Numbered from the stretch's first letter, positions 49,416 to 58,399 are shown. The stretch is DNA of 64,000 nt from Paenibacillus sp. FSL M7-0420 (GCF_038002345.1 NZ_JBBOCJ010000001.1:6696001-6760000), one strand, 5' to 3'. A program made the numbers and translations. The notes: generated by a model from the sequence alone, not told the origin.

Positions 49416-50928
49416 GTACGCTCATCTCCTTTATTATTTCCTGAACGGCAAGCTTCGCTCCCTGCATCACGATCGGCACACCGCCGCCCGGATGGACGGA
49501 AGCACCTGCGGCATACAACCCCTTGAGCGGATAAGGCTTCGGCTGGGGCCGGAATACCCCCGACTGGCTCAGCAGCGGTGCAATACCGAAGCTGCCCCCG
49601 CCATACATTCCTTCCTGCTGCGCATCGGCAGGTGTTCTCAGCCTGCGCCAGATCACACTCGCGGCAAGCCCGGGGAAGCCCCGCTTCTCGGCATCTGCCA
49701 TGACTTTGTCGGCTAGTGCTCCGGCTATTTCCTCCCAGTTCTTATCCGGTGCCGCCGGGACGGGAACAAGGAAATACAGCACGCTCTGTCCAGGAGGAGC
49801 TGCACTGTCGTCCAGCGCTACCGGATTAAATACATAATAAGATGAATCCTGGGGGATTTGTCCCCGGTCAAACAGCTCATGTAAGCTGCTGTTCAGACTG
49901 TCCGGCAGGAAGAACTGGTGCACCAGCGACTCCGGCCACTGCTTATCCGTGGCTGCATAGATCAGCAGACAGCCCGAGGAGGGCTTCCAGCTTCCGCGTT
50001 TTATGGCCTTGGCCGATATGTGTCTGTCCTTATCCGCTGTCACACCCAGCGCCCGTTCCTGCTTGAATACACCAGGCGGCAGCAATTGCTCCACATTCGG
50101 GAAATCTCCATTGTACAGAACGGCATCATAAGGAATCGACTGCCCCTGAACAACAACTCCGTAGCAGCGGCTTCCTTCAACAAGCAAGGATTCCACCTCA
50201 GCGCCCGTATGAATCTGTACCCCGCGGTCTTCCAGCTCCCGGGCCATGATCTGCGGCAGCGTCCCGTATCCGCCCTTCAGCATCCAGATGCCGAAGGCAT
50301 GCTCGGCATAAGGAAGCATGGTGTAGATACCGGGTGTGCGGAAGGGTGCTCCTCCAATATAGAGGCTCTGCAGGGAGAACGCATCCTTAAGCTCCTCGTT
50401 GCGGAAATACTGCCCGATAGCAGAGCGCAGATTCTGGTAAGCACGCAGGCGGACCATCAGCGACAGGTTAGCCGGACTGAAGAATTCCCGCCCGCTGGCA
50501 TACCCCCGCTCCAGGAACGACGTCCGCCCCTGCGGATACAGCACTGACATGTCCTTCATGAACCGGGTGAAGCCCTTGCCCTCTCCGGGATAAAACCGGT
50601 CAATCTCCTCCGCCTGCGCCGACGCATCTGCGAATTTGGTCAGCACCCGCCCGCTTCTGAAGTGAACCCGGTAGAGCGGATCACAGCGCAGCAGCTCCAG
50701 GCTGGATCGCGGAAGGCCGCCTTCCTCCAGAATAGCGAGAAGCATCTCCGGCAGCAGCACGATGGTAGGGCCGCGGTCAATCCGGTAGCCGTCCTGCTCT
50801 TCAAAGGCCACTCGCCCGCCCGCTTGGGGTGCCCGTTCATAGATCACCACCTCATGTCCCTGACGGGTAAGCAGCAGCGCTGCCGTCAGCCCGCCGATTC
50901 CGCTGCCTACGATGGCTATGCGGCTCAT
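49408..50928 (-). CDS. CrtN/CrtP-type carotenoid desaturase or oxygenase, second copy
   Basis: A 506-aa FAD enzyme: AIVGSGIGGLTAALLLTRQGHEV at the N-terminus, then GGRVAFEEQDGYRIDRGPTIV, and the C-terminal signature GLYAAGASVHPGGGVPIVMQGAKLA. It overlaps the first crtN gene by 4 bases and crtM by 8. The paired arrangement crtN-crtNb-crtM suggests one desaturase and one terminal oxygenase (CrtNb/CrtP type), but which is which is inference. Confidence 0.88.
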   Translation of the reverse strand: MSRIAIVGSGIGGLTAALLLTRQGHEVVIYERAPQAGGRVAFEEQDGYRIDRGPTIVLLPEMLLAILEEGGLPRSSLELLRCDPLYRVHFRSGRVLTKFADASAQAEEIDRFYPGEGKGFTRFMKDMSVLYPQGRTSFLERGYASGREFFSPANLSLMVRLRAYQNLRSAIGQYFRNEELKDAFSLQSLYIGGAPFRTPGIYTMLPYAEHAFGIWMLKGGYGTLPQIMARELEDRGVQIHTGAEVESLLVEGSRCYGVVVQGQSIPYDAVLYNGDFPNVEQLLPPGVFKQERALGVTADKDRHISAKAIKRGSWKPSSGCLLIYAATDKQWPESLVHQFFLPDSLNSSLHELFDRGQIPQDSSYYVFNPVALDDSAAPPGQSVLYFLVPVPAAPDKNWEEIAGALADKVMADAEKRGFPGLAASVIWRRLRTPADAQQEGMYGGGSFGIAPLLSQSGVFRPQPKPYPLKGLYAAGASVHPGGGVPIVMQGAKLAVQEIIKEMSVHG

Positions 50929-52481
50929 AACGGAACCCCCGCACCTGCGCCGGGCGCACCCGCCTGTACGTTGAACCGCCTCCGCACAGCCTGGTCATGC
51001 TCCCGCAGCAGCCGTGCGCTGATCTTGGCCGACTCGAAGATCGTCGGCAGGCCGCTGCCCGGATGGGTTCCCCCGCCGACCAGCCAGATGCCGCGTACCT
51101 CCTCGAAGGTATTATGCGGCCGCAGATGCATCATCTGCCCAAGATTATGGGCCAGATTGAAGGTGGCCCCGTTATATACATTCTGCTGGTTCTGCCAGTC
51201 CAGCGGGGAGAAGAACAGGCTCTCTTCCACGCGTCCGGCGATTCCCGCCAGCTGCGGAATTTGCTCCAGCCGCTCCATCATCCAGTTCTCTACCTCCTCA
51301 CGCTCCTGCTCCCAGTTAATATCGGCACTCAGATTAGGCACCGGCATCAGCACGTAGAGCGAGGACTTACCGGGAGGCGCCAGTGTCTTATCGATGACTG
51401 ACGGATTATGGATATAGATAGAAGCATCCTCTGACAGCACGCCCAGCTCCGTGATCTCTCTGACATTACGCCGGTAATCGTCCGCGAAATGAACCGAATG
51501 ATGACTGAGGTCCACCTCTCCATCCACACCGAGGTAGAGCATGGCGGTGGAGCAGGAATATCTTTTGCGGGCAATCTTGGCAGGAGTGTATTTCTTCAGA
51601 AGCCCGGGCTCGAACAGCTGTGTCATCGCAGAGCCAAAGTCTGCTCCAATCACAATATAATCCACATCCACCTTCTCCCCGTTCTCCAGCAGCAAGCCTG
51701 CGGCCTGCCCGTCCTTGACGATAATGCGGTTCACTCCGCTTGTGGTATGCACCCGCCCGCCATGCTCCTGGATGACCTGAGCCATAGCCTGAAGCACACG
51801 GTTAATGCCGCCAGACGGATGGTACAGGCCGTAACGGTGCTCCATGTACGACAGAATCGTGAAGGTGCCCGGACATTCCCAAGGCGACATCCCAAGATAC
51901 TTGGCCTGGAACGAGAACGAGAACCGCAGCCGTTCATCATCGAAATAACGGGACAGCCGGTTATACACGGTGTCTGTAGCGTTCAGCTTGGGCAGCGCGT
52001 GGAACACATCTCTTTTAACATAATCCCCTAACGATTGGAACGGACGCTGCAGCAGCGGAATCACCCGCTCCAGCTTGTCGGCTTCTTCTGCCATGAACCG
52101 GCGGTAGCCGCTGCCGTTGCCGGGGAACAGCCGCTCAATCTCCTCAGCCGTCTGATCCTGGTTCGTGGAGGGCGTAAATACGGTATCTCCAAAATGCAGT
52201 GAATACAGCGGATCAAGCGCTGTAAGCGAGACATAGTCATGCACCGAACGCCCTGCCAGAGTGAACAGCTCCTCCAGCAAATGCGGCATCATCAAGAAGG
52301 TGGCTCCCCGGTCAAAACGGTAGTCTCCCAGCTTCAGTTCGCCTGATCTTCCGCCAACTTCTGCCTGTTGTTCATAGAGATCGACTTCATATCCTTCGGC
52401 GGCAAGCAGCATGGCGGCGGCCAGCCCGCCCGGTCCTGCGCCAATTACTGCGACTTTTGCGGTATCTGTGGTTCGGATCAA
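50925..52481 (-). CDS. crtN: Diapophytoene desaturase CrtN (first gene of the carotenoid operon)
   Basis: A 518-aa FAD enzyme from the TTG at 52481, which has GGAGG 7 bases upstream; an in-frame TTG at 52502 has no such site. The motif VAVIGAGPGGLAAAMLL is at about residues 9-25, then FDRGATFLMMP, and C-terminal GIWLVGGGTHPGSGLPTIFESAKIS. It introduces conjugated double bases, giving yellow to red C30 pigments. The promoter with CarH-like sites lies within 70 bases upstream, giving a very short leader. Confidence 0.9.
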   Translation of the reverse strand: MIRTTDTAKVAVIGAGPGGLAAAMLLAAEGYEVDLYEQQAEVGGRSGELKLGDYRFDRGATFLMMPHLLEELFTLAGRSVHDYVSLTALDPLYSLHFGDTVFTPSTNQDQTAEEIERLFPGNGSGYRRFMAEEADKLERVIPLLQRPFQSLGDYVKRDVFHALPKLNATDTVYNRLSRYFDDERLRFSFSFQAKYLGMSPWECPGTFTILSYMEHRYGLYHPSGGINRVLQAMAQVIQEHGGRVHTTSGVNRIIVKDGQAAGLLLENGEKVDVDYIVIGADFGSAMTQLFEPGLLKKYTPAKIARKRYSCSTAMLYLGVDGEVDLSHHSVHFADDYRRNVREITELGVLSEDASIYIHNPSVIDKTLAPPGKSSLYVLMPVPNLSADINWEQEREEVENWMMERLEQIPQLAGIAGRVEESLFFSPLDWQNQQNVYNGATFNLAHNLGQMMHLRPHNTFEEVRGIWLVGGGTHPGSGLPTIFESAKISARLLREHDQAVRRRFNVQAGAPGAGAGVPL

Positions 52482-52504
52482 GCAACGTCCTCCTTCGTTC
52501 AAAC

Positions 52505-52546
52505 ATTATACAAAAACTATACAATAGTGATACAAATATCATACAT
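52505..52546 (-). promoter_or_regulatory. Carotenoid operon promoter overlapping four 11-bp operator repeats
   Basis: On the plus strand TACA starts at 52509, 52520, 52531 and 52542, exactly 11 bp apart, each within ATACA. On the minus strand a perfect TATAAT (-10 box) lies at 52505-52510, inside the first repeat; no good -35 box is visible. CarH/LitR regulators bind 11-bp direct repeats containing ACA that overlap promoters, so this is a strong candidate operator for the regulator encoded next door. Confidence 0.82.
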
Positions 52547-52615
52547 ACTTTGCCGGGCTATGTAAATATCATCTGCCAGACTTCCAGCAATTTGGTTGCT
52601 AGACTTGTCCACAGC

Positions 52616-52656
52616 AAAAGAACCGGCCAGCCCTGTACAAGGGTTCTGACCGGTTC
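52616..52656 (-). terminator. Terminator after the carH-like gene
   Basis: On the minus strand GAACCGG-t-CAG-aa-CCCT pairs with AGGG-c-TG-g-CCGGTTC, followed by four T. It separates the regulator transcript from the carotenoid operon. Confidence 0.75.
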
Positions 52657-52693
52657 CTATGGAATCTACTTCAATTAAAATCCGCTATATTTG

Positions 52694-53623
52694 CTACGCT
52701 CTATGCCGGGTTGTGGCATATTCCTGATCGAACCAGGCTTGCCACTTCTCCGGCGGCTCCGCCATCACATAGGTGGCGTTGGTATCCTGGAGGCTGATTG
52801 CCTCATAAGCTTTACCGCCCGCGATGAGCTGCATCTCCGGGTACAAGCTGCCGAGCCGTTCAAGCAGCTCCTCCGTATAGGGGACCAGCGAACCATTCGT
52901 AACGGATAGGCAGACAGCTCCGATCCGTTCTTGCTTCTCCAGCAGCTCCATCACACCGTCCTCGGGGGTATTGGCCCCCAGATAGATCACTTCAACCCCG
53001 TTTCTGCGCAGGAACAGCGAGAACAGCAGCAGGCCGACCTGGTGATGCTCTCCTGCCGGGCAGAAGGCAAGCACCTTGTGCAGATGGGCATACACCGGGA
53101 ACACGTGAAAGAACTGGGACAGCCGGTTCGAGATCATATGTGTCATATAATGCTCCTGGGCCACGGTTGCCGTCCCTTGCTCCCAGGCATCGCCAACCTT
53201 CACCAGAACAGGCACCAGCACCTGATGGACCATCGCCTCATAGCCGTACAGGGAGAACCCGAAATCGATCAGGGCATCCGCCCGCTCGCCCTGGATGTCG
53301 AGCAGCGCTGCATAGATCTGCTGCCTCATTTTGTCCAAGGCATCCTTAGGGTCACCGCCCGCAACGGACATACGCTCATCCAGGTCCTTCTGCTTATGCT
53401 GCTTCAGCATCCGCACGGCATGTGAGATACTGATGCCCTGTTTATCGGTCTGTTCCTTCAACCAGCGAAGGTCCTCAATATTCTCTTGGTTGTACAGCCT
53501 ATAGCCGGATTCGGTACGTTCCGGGACGACAGCCTGATACCGGTTCTCCCACGCCCGCAGAGTGACAGAGGGAATATCGAGCATTTCGACGACCTGTTTG
53601 ATGGAATACACGATGGATCTCAC
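52694..53623 (-). CDS. CarH/LitR-type MerR regulator with B12-binding domain
   Basis: A 309-aa regulator. The MerR helix-turn-helix covers about residues 5-75 (VTLRAWENRYQAVVPERTESGYRLY). A helical bundle follows with W147-x9-E157-H158, the CarH/LitR motif that holds adenosylcobalamin, then the Rossmann-type B12 domain with E192-x-H194-x2-G197 (His194 as the probable cobalt ligand). In known members the dark tetramer with B12 represses carotenoid genes and light breaks it. The start is a GTG. It lies upstream of the carotenoid operon on the same strand with a terminator between, and has TACA repeats in its own promoter. Distantly related MerR-B12 proteins without light sensing are the alternative. 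Confidence 0.88.
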   Translation of the reverse strand: MRSIVYSIKQVVEMLDIPSVTLRAWENRYQAVVPERTESGYRLYNQENIEDLRWLKEQTDKQGISISHAVRMLKQHKQKDLDERMSVAGGDPKDALDKMRQQIYAALLDIQGERADALIDFGFSLYGYEAMVHQVLVPVLVKVGDAWEQGTATVAQEHYMTHMISNRLSQFFHVFPVYAHLHKVLAFCPAGEHHQVGLLLFSLFLRRNGVEVIYLGANTPEDGVMELLEKQERIGAVCLSVTNGSLVPYTEELLERLGSLYPEMQLIAGGKAYEAISLQDTNATYVMAEPPEKWQAWFDQEYATTRHRA

Positions 53624-53635
53624 TGCCTTCCTGTT

Positions 53636-53693
53636 TACACTGAATACATTTGAAGATTCAAACCTTATACAAATTATTTACACTCATTATACA
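53636..53693. promoter_or_regulatory. Second set of 11-bp TACA repeats, between carH and the PLD gene
   Basis: TACA begins at 53668, 53679 and 53690 (exact 11-bp steps), with further TACA at 53645 and 53636 out of that register. On the minus strand a TATAAT is embedded (within TTGTATAATGAG). This suggests that the regulator controls its own gene, and possibly the divergent phospholipase-D-like gene at 53879. Confidence 0.65.
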
Positions 53694-53878
53694 ATTGCAT
53701 CTGTGTTATGTCACCAGAACTTGTATGATGCAGCTCCATGGTACGGTGCGGATGAAATGGAGCGCTTATTGTAACACTAGATTTTTCAGGGATTTTGCCA
53801 TCAGCTGCTTCACTTCTCCTTAGCGGGCGTTATAGGTATTTACAATGCTGGCCCCGCAGCAGACCCAGGAGGATTATT

Positions 53879-55426
53879 ATGAATCAAGGCCGCCGTCCCG
53901 TCACACCCGAACAGTTACATATCACGCTGGCTTCCGGCGCCATTACGCCATCCCGCCACAAGCGCCAATGGCAGTTCTTCCTGCGCCGCCGCTCCAGACT
54001 CCTGATGGCCCTGACCCTTCTTCTCCTCTGGCTGGCCGGGGTGATGATCTATCAGACCCATAAGCCGCTGCCGCCCGGACTTTCTGCGGAGAGTCCTGCG
54101 TATAAGGTGAATACGGTCGCCTTCTGGCATGATCTGACTTACCAGGACAACAGCGGGAAGCAGGCAAGGGAAGAACAGATTCTGCCCCGAATCCTGCAGA
54201 TTATTGAAGAGTCCAGACAGTTCCTCGTGATCGATCTGTTCCTGTTCAATAACTATACCCATACAGACCAGCAGTTCCCCGCTGTCAGCAGACAGCTTAC
54301 CGATAAGCTGCTTGCCCAGAAAGCCGCCCATCCCGCGATGGAGATCGTCTTCATCACCGATGAGGTGAATACGAATTACGGCTCTGCGCCTAATGCCCTC
54401 CTGGAAGAGATGAGAGCCGCCGGTATTAAGATCATCATGACGGATGTAGACGGTCTGCGGGACTCGACTCCTGCCTATTCTGCGGTCTGGCGCGCCTTCA
54501 TCCAGTGGTTCGGGCAATCCGGCACCGGCTGGATTCCGAATCTGATGGCCAGCGGAGGACCGGACATTACCGCACGTTCCTACCTGAAGCTGCTCAATGT
54601 CAAAGCGAACCACCGCAAGGTCGTGCTCAGCGAGAACACTGCCCTGATCTCCTCCGGCAATGTACATGATGCCAGTGCTTATCATTCCAACATTGCCCTG
54701 GAGGTGCAGGGTCCAATCCAGGAGGATATTCTGCGGAGTGAGCAGGCGGCGGCTAATCTCTCGGGAGCCGGTCCCTTGCTGAGCAAGCCTCCTGAATTCA
54801 AACCGCCCGCTGCCGTATCCGGGGAACCTTCGCTTGAAGTCCGCTATCTGACCGAAGGCAAGGTATACAAATATGCCCTGGATGGGATCGCTGCGGCAGG
54901 ACCCGGGGATGTCATCTGGATGGGGATGTTCTATCTGGCGGATGACGGAATTATTGATGCCCTGCTTGCCGCAGATGCCCGCGGCGCCCAGGTGAGGCTG
55001 CTGCTTGATCCCAACCAGAATGCCTTCGGACGGGACAAAATCGGCATCCCCAACCGTCCCGTTGCCATGGACCTGGACCGCCGCTCTCAAGGAAATATTC
55101 TGATCCGCTGGTACAATACAGGCGAGGAGCAGTATCACAGCAAGCTGATGTTCATTGCCAAGGCGTCAGGCGACTCTACCCTGCTGGGCGGATCAACGAA
55201 CTTCACAGCCCGTAATCTGGACGACTATAACCTGGAGAATGACCTCTATGTATCCGTTCCGCGGGAACAGCCGCTGTATGCGGAGGTGGAGGGCTACTTC
55301 AACCGGCTATGGAACAACGAGGGCGCTGAATACAGCCTGCCGCTCACGGAATATCAGAGTGAGGTCACCTGGTTGAAATACATCCTCTACCGGATACAGA
55401 CCCGGCTTGGCTTCACTACCTTCTGA
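53879..55426 (+). CDS. Phospholipase-D-like (HKD) protein
   Basis: A 515-aa protein from the ATG at 53879, with AGGAGG 6 bases upstream; the frame opens at 53795 without a ribosome site. One membrane segment (about 41-58) anchors it, with the rest probably outside. Two PLD-type motifs are seen: NHRKVVLSENTALISSGN and YHSKLMFIAK...GGSTNFTARN (H-x-K and N). It resembles cardiolipin synthases only in these motifs, so the substrate may be a phospholipid or something else. It is divergent from the carH-like gene and convergent with cls. Confidence 0.82.
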   Translation: MNQGRRPVTPEQLHITLASGAITPSRHKRQWQFFLRRRSRLLMALTLLLLWLAGVMIYQTHKPLPPGLSAESPAYKVNTVAFWHDLTYQDNSGKQAREEQILPRILQIIEESRQFLVIDLFLFNNYTHTDQQFPAVSRQLTDKLLAQKAAHPAMEIVFITDEVNTNYGSAPNALLEEMRAAGIKIIMTDVDGLRDSTPAYSAVWRAFIQWFGQSGTGWIPNLMASGGPDITARSYLKLLNVKANHRKVVLSENTALISSGNVHDASAYHSNIALEVQGPIQEDILRSEQAAANLSGAGPLLSKPPEFKPPAAVSGEPSLEVRYLTEGKVYKYALDGIAAAGPGDVIWMGMFYLADDGIIDALLAADARGAQVRLLLDPNQNAFGRDKIGIPNRPVAMDLDRRSQGNILIRWYNTGEEQYHSKLMFIAKASGDSTLLGGSTNFTARNLDDYNLENDLYVSVPREQPLYAEVEGYFNRLWNNEGAEYSLPLTEYQSEVTWLKYILYRIQTRLGFTTF

Positions 55427-55484
55427 ATGGGAAAAGAACACATTTCACCCTAAACGGGTGAATAAAATACCTGCGCGCAAACAC

Positions 55485-55690
55485 AGTGTATGCTGTTTTT
55501 GGCATACATTCGGCCATGCGCCTGCATGCGAGCACAATGTATGCTGTTTTTCACATACATTCGGGCCATGCGCCTGCATGCGAGCACAATGTATGTTGTT
55601 TTTCACATACATTCGGGCCATGAACCTGCATGCGAGCACAATGTATGCTGTTTTTCGCATACATTCGGGCCACACGCCTGCGCGCCACTT
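55485..55690. repeat. 51-bp hairpin tandem repeat, family 1, array C (4 copies)
   Basis: Units start at 55485, 55536, 55588 and 55640. Each has TGTATG (TGTATGT in the third), loop CTGTTTTT, CATACA, then a spacer with a second small hairpin CATGC-gcct-GCATG. They lie between two convergent genes, where no promoter is needed. This is the cleanest version of family 1. Confidence 0.92.
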
Positions 55691-55730
55691 ATCCAAAACA
55701 GAAGAAAATCATAATTTTCTAAAAACAAAA

Positions 55731-55769
55731 AACGGTACCGCGTCCCAAAGGACGGTACCGTTTTTTTGT
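55731..55769. terminator. Bidirectional terminator between the PLD-like gene and cls
   Basis: ACGGTACCG and its complement form the stem, with AAAAAA on the left and TTTTTTT on the right, so it can stop transcription from both sides. The 8-bp unit GTCCGCTT is repeated three times immediately after, up to the cls stop codon. Confidence 0.9.
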
Positions 55770-55792
55770 TGTCCGCTTGTCCGCTTGTCCGC

Positions 55793-57301
55793 TTACAGCA
55801 GCGGAGACATCAGCCGGGCTGCGGATTCCAGCAGCCGCTCCAGCAGTCTTTTCTCCATGAAGGTCTCATGGACAATCTGCCGCGTGGACTGCAGGTCACG
55901 CTCGAAGTCTGCGACAATGCGCGAGACACTCTCGGTCTGCAGCAGCAACGCGTTCACCTCGAAATTAAGATGGAAGCTGCGCATATCCATGTTCGCTGTT
56001 CCAATCGTAGCAATCTCCCCGTCTGCAATCAGCAGCTTGGAGTGGATGAAGCCCTTCTCATATTCATAGATCTTCACACCGGACTCCAGCAGCGCCGGGA
56101 AGTAGGAGTGGGAGGCCAGGAACGGAATCCATTTATCCGGCTTGGCCGGGAACAGCAGGCGGACATCCAGCCCCGACATCGCCGCCACACGCAGCGCAGT
56201 CAGTATATCCTCATCGGGGATGAAGTAGGGACTTGCGATCCAGACGGATTTTTCCGCTGTAGTTATCATGGAGAAGAAAATATTCTTGAGTGCACGCCGC
56301 TCATTATCCGGGCCGCTGGCAATAATCTGCACCGCCCCGTCTCCGGTAGTGAAGCGAAGCTGCGGGGAGAGGTAATCCTGCTCCAGGATCTTCTCGCCGG
56401 TCGTGTGCATCCAGTCCTGCAGGAAGATAATCTGCATCGTCCGCACCGCTTCGCCCCTCAGCAGCATATGTGTATCCCGCCAGAACCCGTAGGTCTTGCT
56501 GCGGCTCAGGTACTCATCCCCTACATTCAGCCCGCCCATGAAGCCGACATCGCCGTCGATGACCACGATTTTGCGGTGATTGCGGTAATTCACCCTGCTG
56601 GAGAAAAAGGAGGTCGAGTTGCCGTAAGCAGCCACCTGCACCCCCGCATCACTAAGCTCCTTAAGAAAGGCTCTGGAGAGCTGCATGCTCCCGACCGCAT
56701 CATACATGAACCGGACCGCAACGCCCGCGCGGGCTTTCTCAATCAGAATCTGCTGAATGCGCGTGCCGATATGATCCGCCCGGAAAATATAATATTCCAT
56801 ATGGATATGATGCTGCGCCTGCCGCAGCTCCAGCAGCAGTGTCCCGAAGGTCTCTTCTCCGTTGGTCAGAATGCGAGACTCTGAATTGAAGGAGATCGGC
56901 GTGCGACCGAGCCGCTGGGACAGGCCCAGCAGCTTCTGCTGCGATGGGCTGAACACCGACCAGTCCTGGTGCATCCGCAACGCATCGTTCTCAATCCGTT
57001 CATAGGCCATGAGGTCGCGCTGGGCCTTCTTGTCATACTTACGCCGCTTGAATACATTCTGCCCGAACAGGAAATAGAACACCAGCCCCAGCACCGGGAT
57101 CAGCGCGAGCAGCAGAATCCAGGACACTGTGGTGGAGGGATTGCGGTTCTCCATGAAGATCCCCAGCGCGACAGAGATGACCGTCAATGTCGAAAATATA
57201 CTGATAATGGTTCCGGCTGTACTGCCGAAAATCCCAAATCCAAAATAATAGAAAGCCAGCATAGCCGCTATGATGACCATAGCCTGCAGTCCTCTTCTCA
57301 T
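55793..57301 (-). CDS. cls: Cardiolipin synthase
   Basis: A 502-aa membrane enzyme that joins two phosphatidylglycerol molecules into cardiolipin. Two membrane segments lie in the first 70 residues. The two HKD motifs are HRKIVVIDGDVGFMGGLN and HSKLLIADGEIATIGTAN. Length and layout match Bacillus ClsA. It is convergent with the PLD-like gene. Confidence 0.94.
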   Translation of the reverse strand: MRRGLQAMVIIAAMLAFYYFGFGIFGSTAGTIISIFSTLTVISVALGIFMENRNPSTTVSWILLLALIPVLGLVFYFLFGQNVFKRRKYDKKAQRDLMAYERIENDALRMHQDWSVFSPSQQKLLGLSQRLGRTPISFNSESRILTNGEETFGTLLLELRQAQHHIHMEYYIFRADHIGTRIQQILIEKARAGVAVRFMYDAVGSMQLSRAFLKELSDAGVQVAAYGNSTSFFSSRVNYRNHRKIVVIDGDVGFMGGLNVGDEYLSRSKTYGFWRDTHMLLRGEAVRTMQIIFLQDWMHTTGEKILEQDYLSPQLRFTTGDGAVQIIASGPDNERRALKNIFFSMITTAEKSVWIASPYFIPDEDILTALRVAAMSGLDVRLLFPAKPDKWIPFLASHSYFPALLESGVKIYEYEKGFIHSKLLIADGEIATIGTANMDMRSFHLNFEVNALLLQTESVSRIVADFERDLQSTRQIVHETFMEKRLLERLLESAARLMSPLL

Positions 57302-57396
57302 ATGTACCCTACCTTCTCATTCCGCCGATTCTCACCAAAATGACACATTTATATCTTACATGAAGAATCCGTTTCTTCCTACTGAAACCTGCAAAT

Positions 57397-57425
57397 TTGT
57401 ATTGCTGCAGGATATATAATATAAT
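57397..57425 (+). promoter_or_regulatory. Promoter of the tetR-RND operon
   Basis: TTGTAT (57397-57402) and a perfect TATAAT (57420-57425) are 17 bases apart. The likely start point falls in the palindrome at 57431. Confidence 0.65.
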
Positions 57426-57430
57426 CTCAC

Positions 57431-57465
57431 TGACCAATCAGTCAAATACAGAACTGTCTAGTCAG
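57431..57465 (+). promoter_or_regulatory. Probable TetR operator
   Basis: TGAC-CAATCA-GTCA (57431-57444) followed by CTGTCTAGTCAG (57454-57465), both near-palindromes with TGAC/GTCA halves typical of TetR-family sites. Their position at the transcription start suggests that the TetR regulator represses its own operon. Confidence 0.55.
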
Positions 57466-57484
57466 AACGGGGGCCTATATCGCC

Positions 57485-58399
57485 TTGACCGCTAAAAGCA
57501 TGACCAAAAAAGAACAAATCATTAAGACCGCCATGCAGCTGTTCGCTGTAAAAGGCTCCTCCTCCACCTCCATGCAGGAGATTGCCGAATTATGCGGGAT
57601 CTCCAAAGGAAGTCTGTATCTGATCTTCAAATCCAAAGAGGAGCTGGAGCGCAGTATATACATCTACTGCTTCCGGATGATTCATGATCCGCTGCAGCAG
57701 GAGGAGCAGGCAGCAGGCATAGAGCCCAGGGAGAAGCTGCGGAACCAGCTCGAAATACTGCTTAGTCATGTATACGAGCTGCGCGAATTCCTGCAGCGCC
57801 AATTCCAGGAGGTGGCCGGCCGGGGTGTAGCCGAGATTCCCGATTGGGTGAAGCAGAACAACGCCGCCCTGCTGCGCTGGTTCCAGCAGAAGCTGGAGCT
57901 CATGTACGGCCCAGAGATTCTGCCCTATGCAGGCGAGCTGTGCGTGCTCAGCCACGGCATGATCAGTTCCAGCATCAAGCTGCTGTTCGGTCAGGAGACT
58001 GTTGTCTCCATCCCTGAGCTGGCTGACCGGCTGGTGGACTGGCTGGACATTATGGTCTCCGGCCTGCTTGCAGGGAAGCCCGCCCCTCTGATCTCTTCCG
58101 CAGTCCTTGCCGGATGGGCCGAGGGTCAAGGAGAAGGACCGCGCCAGAGCCCGCTTCAGCTGATTAAGGCGATGAAGCTCCTGCTCAGTGAAGCGGACGG
58201 AATACACCACGAGCATGCCGAAGACGGCCTGGAGTCCCTAAGCATTCTGGAGAACGAGATCCTAACCTCCCAGCCCCGTAAAGCGATCATTCAAGGGATG
58301 CTGGCCAATCTTGAGGGGTATCCCGGGCTATCCGGCGAGCTAAGTCAATTGAAGAAAGTATTCGCTCCTTATATGCACACTTCCTGCGGATTTCATTAA
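57485..58399 (+). CDS. TetR/AcrR family regulator of the RND exporter
   Basis: A 304-aa repressor with an N-terminal helix-turn-helix (IIKTAMQLFAVKGSSSTSMQEIAELCGISKGSLYLIFKSKEEL, residues about 12-54) and a long C-terminal ligand domain, larger than the usual ~190 aa. The start is taken as TTG 57485 with GGGGG 11 bases upstream; an ATG at 57500 is possible. The same pair, TetR then SwrC-type exporter, exists in B. subtilis as yerO-swrC. Confidence 0.88.
   Translation: MTAKSMTKKEQIIKTAMQLFAVKGSSSTSMQEIAELCGISKGSLYLIFKSKEELERSIYIYCFRMIHDPLQQEEQAAGIEPREKLRNQLEILLSHVYELREFLQRQFQEVAGRGVAEIPDWVKQNNAALLRWFQQKLELMYGPEILPYAGELCVLSHGMISSSIKLLFGQETVVSIPELADRLVDWLDIMVSGLLAGKPAPLISSAVLAGWAEGQGEGPRQSPLQLIKAMKLLLSEADGIHHEHAEDGLESLSILENEILTSQPRKAIIQGMLANLEGYPGLSGELSQLKKVFAPYMHTSCGFH

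Noticed and set aside
53915..55138. A 407-aa minus-strand frame opposite the PLD-like gene
   Set aside because: The plus strand carries clear HKD motifs and a good ribosome site; the antisense frame has none.
55766..56884. A 372-aa plus-strand frame opposite cls
   Set aside because: The minus strand encodes an ordinary cardiolipin synthase.
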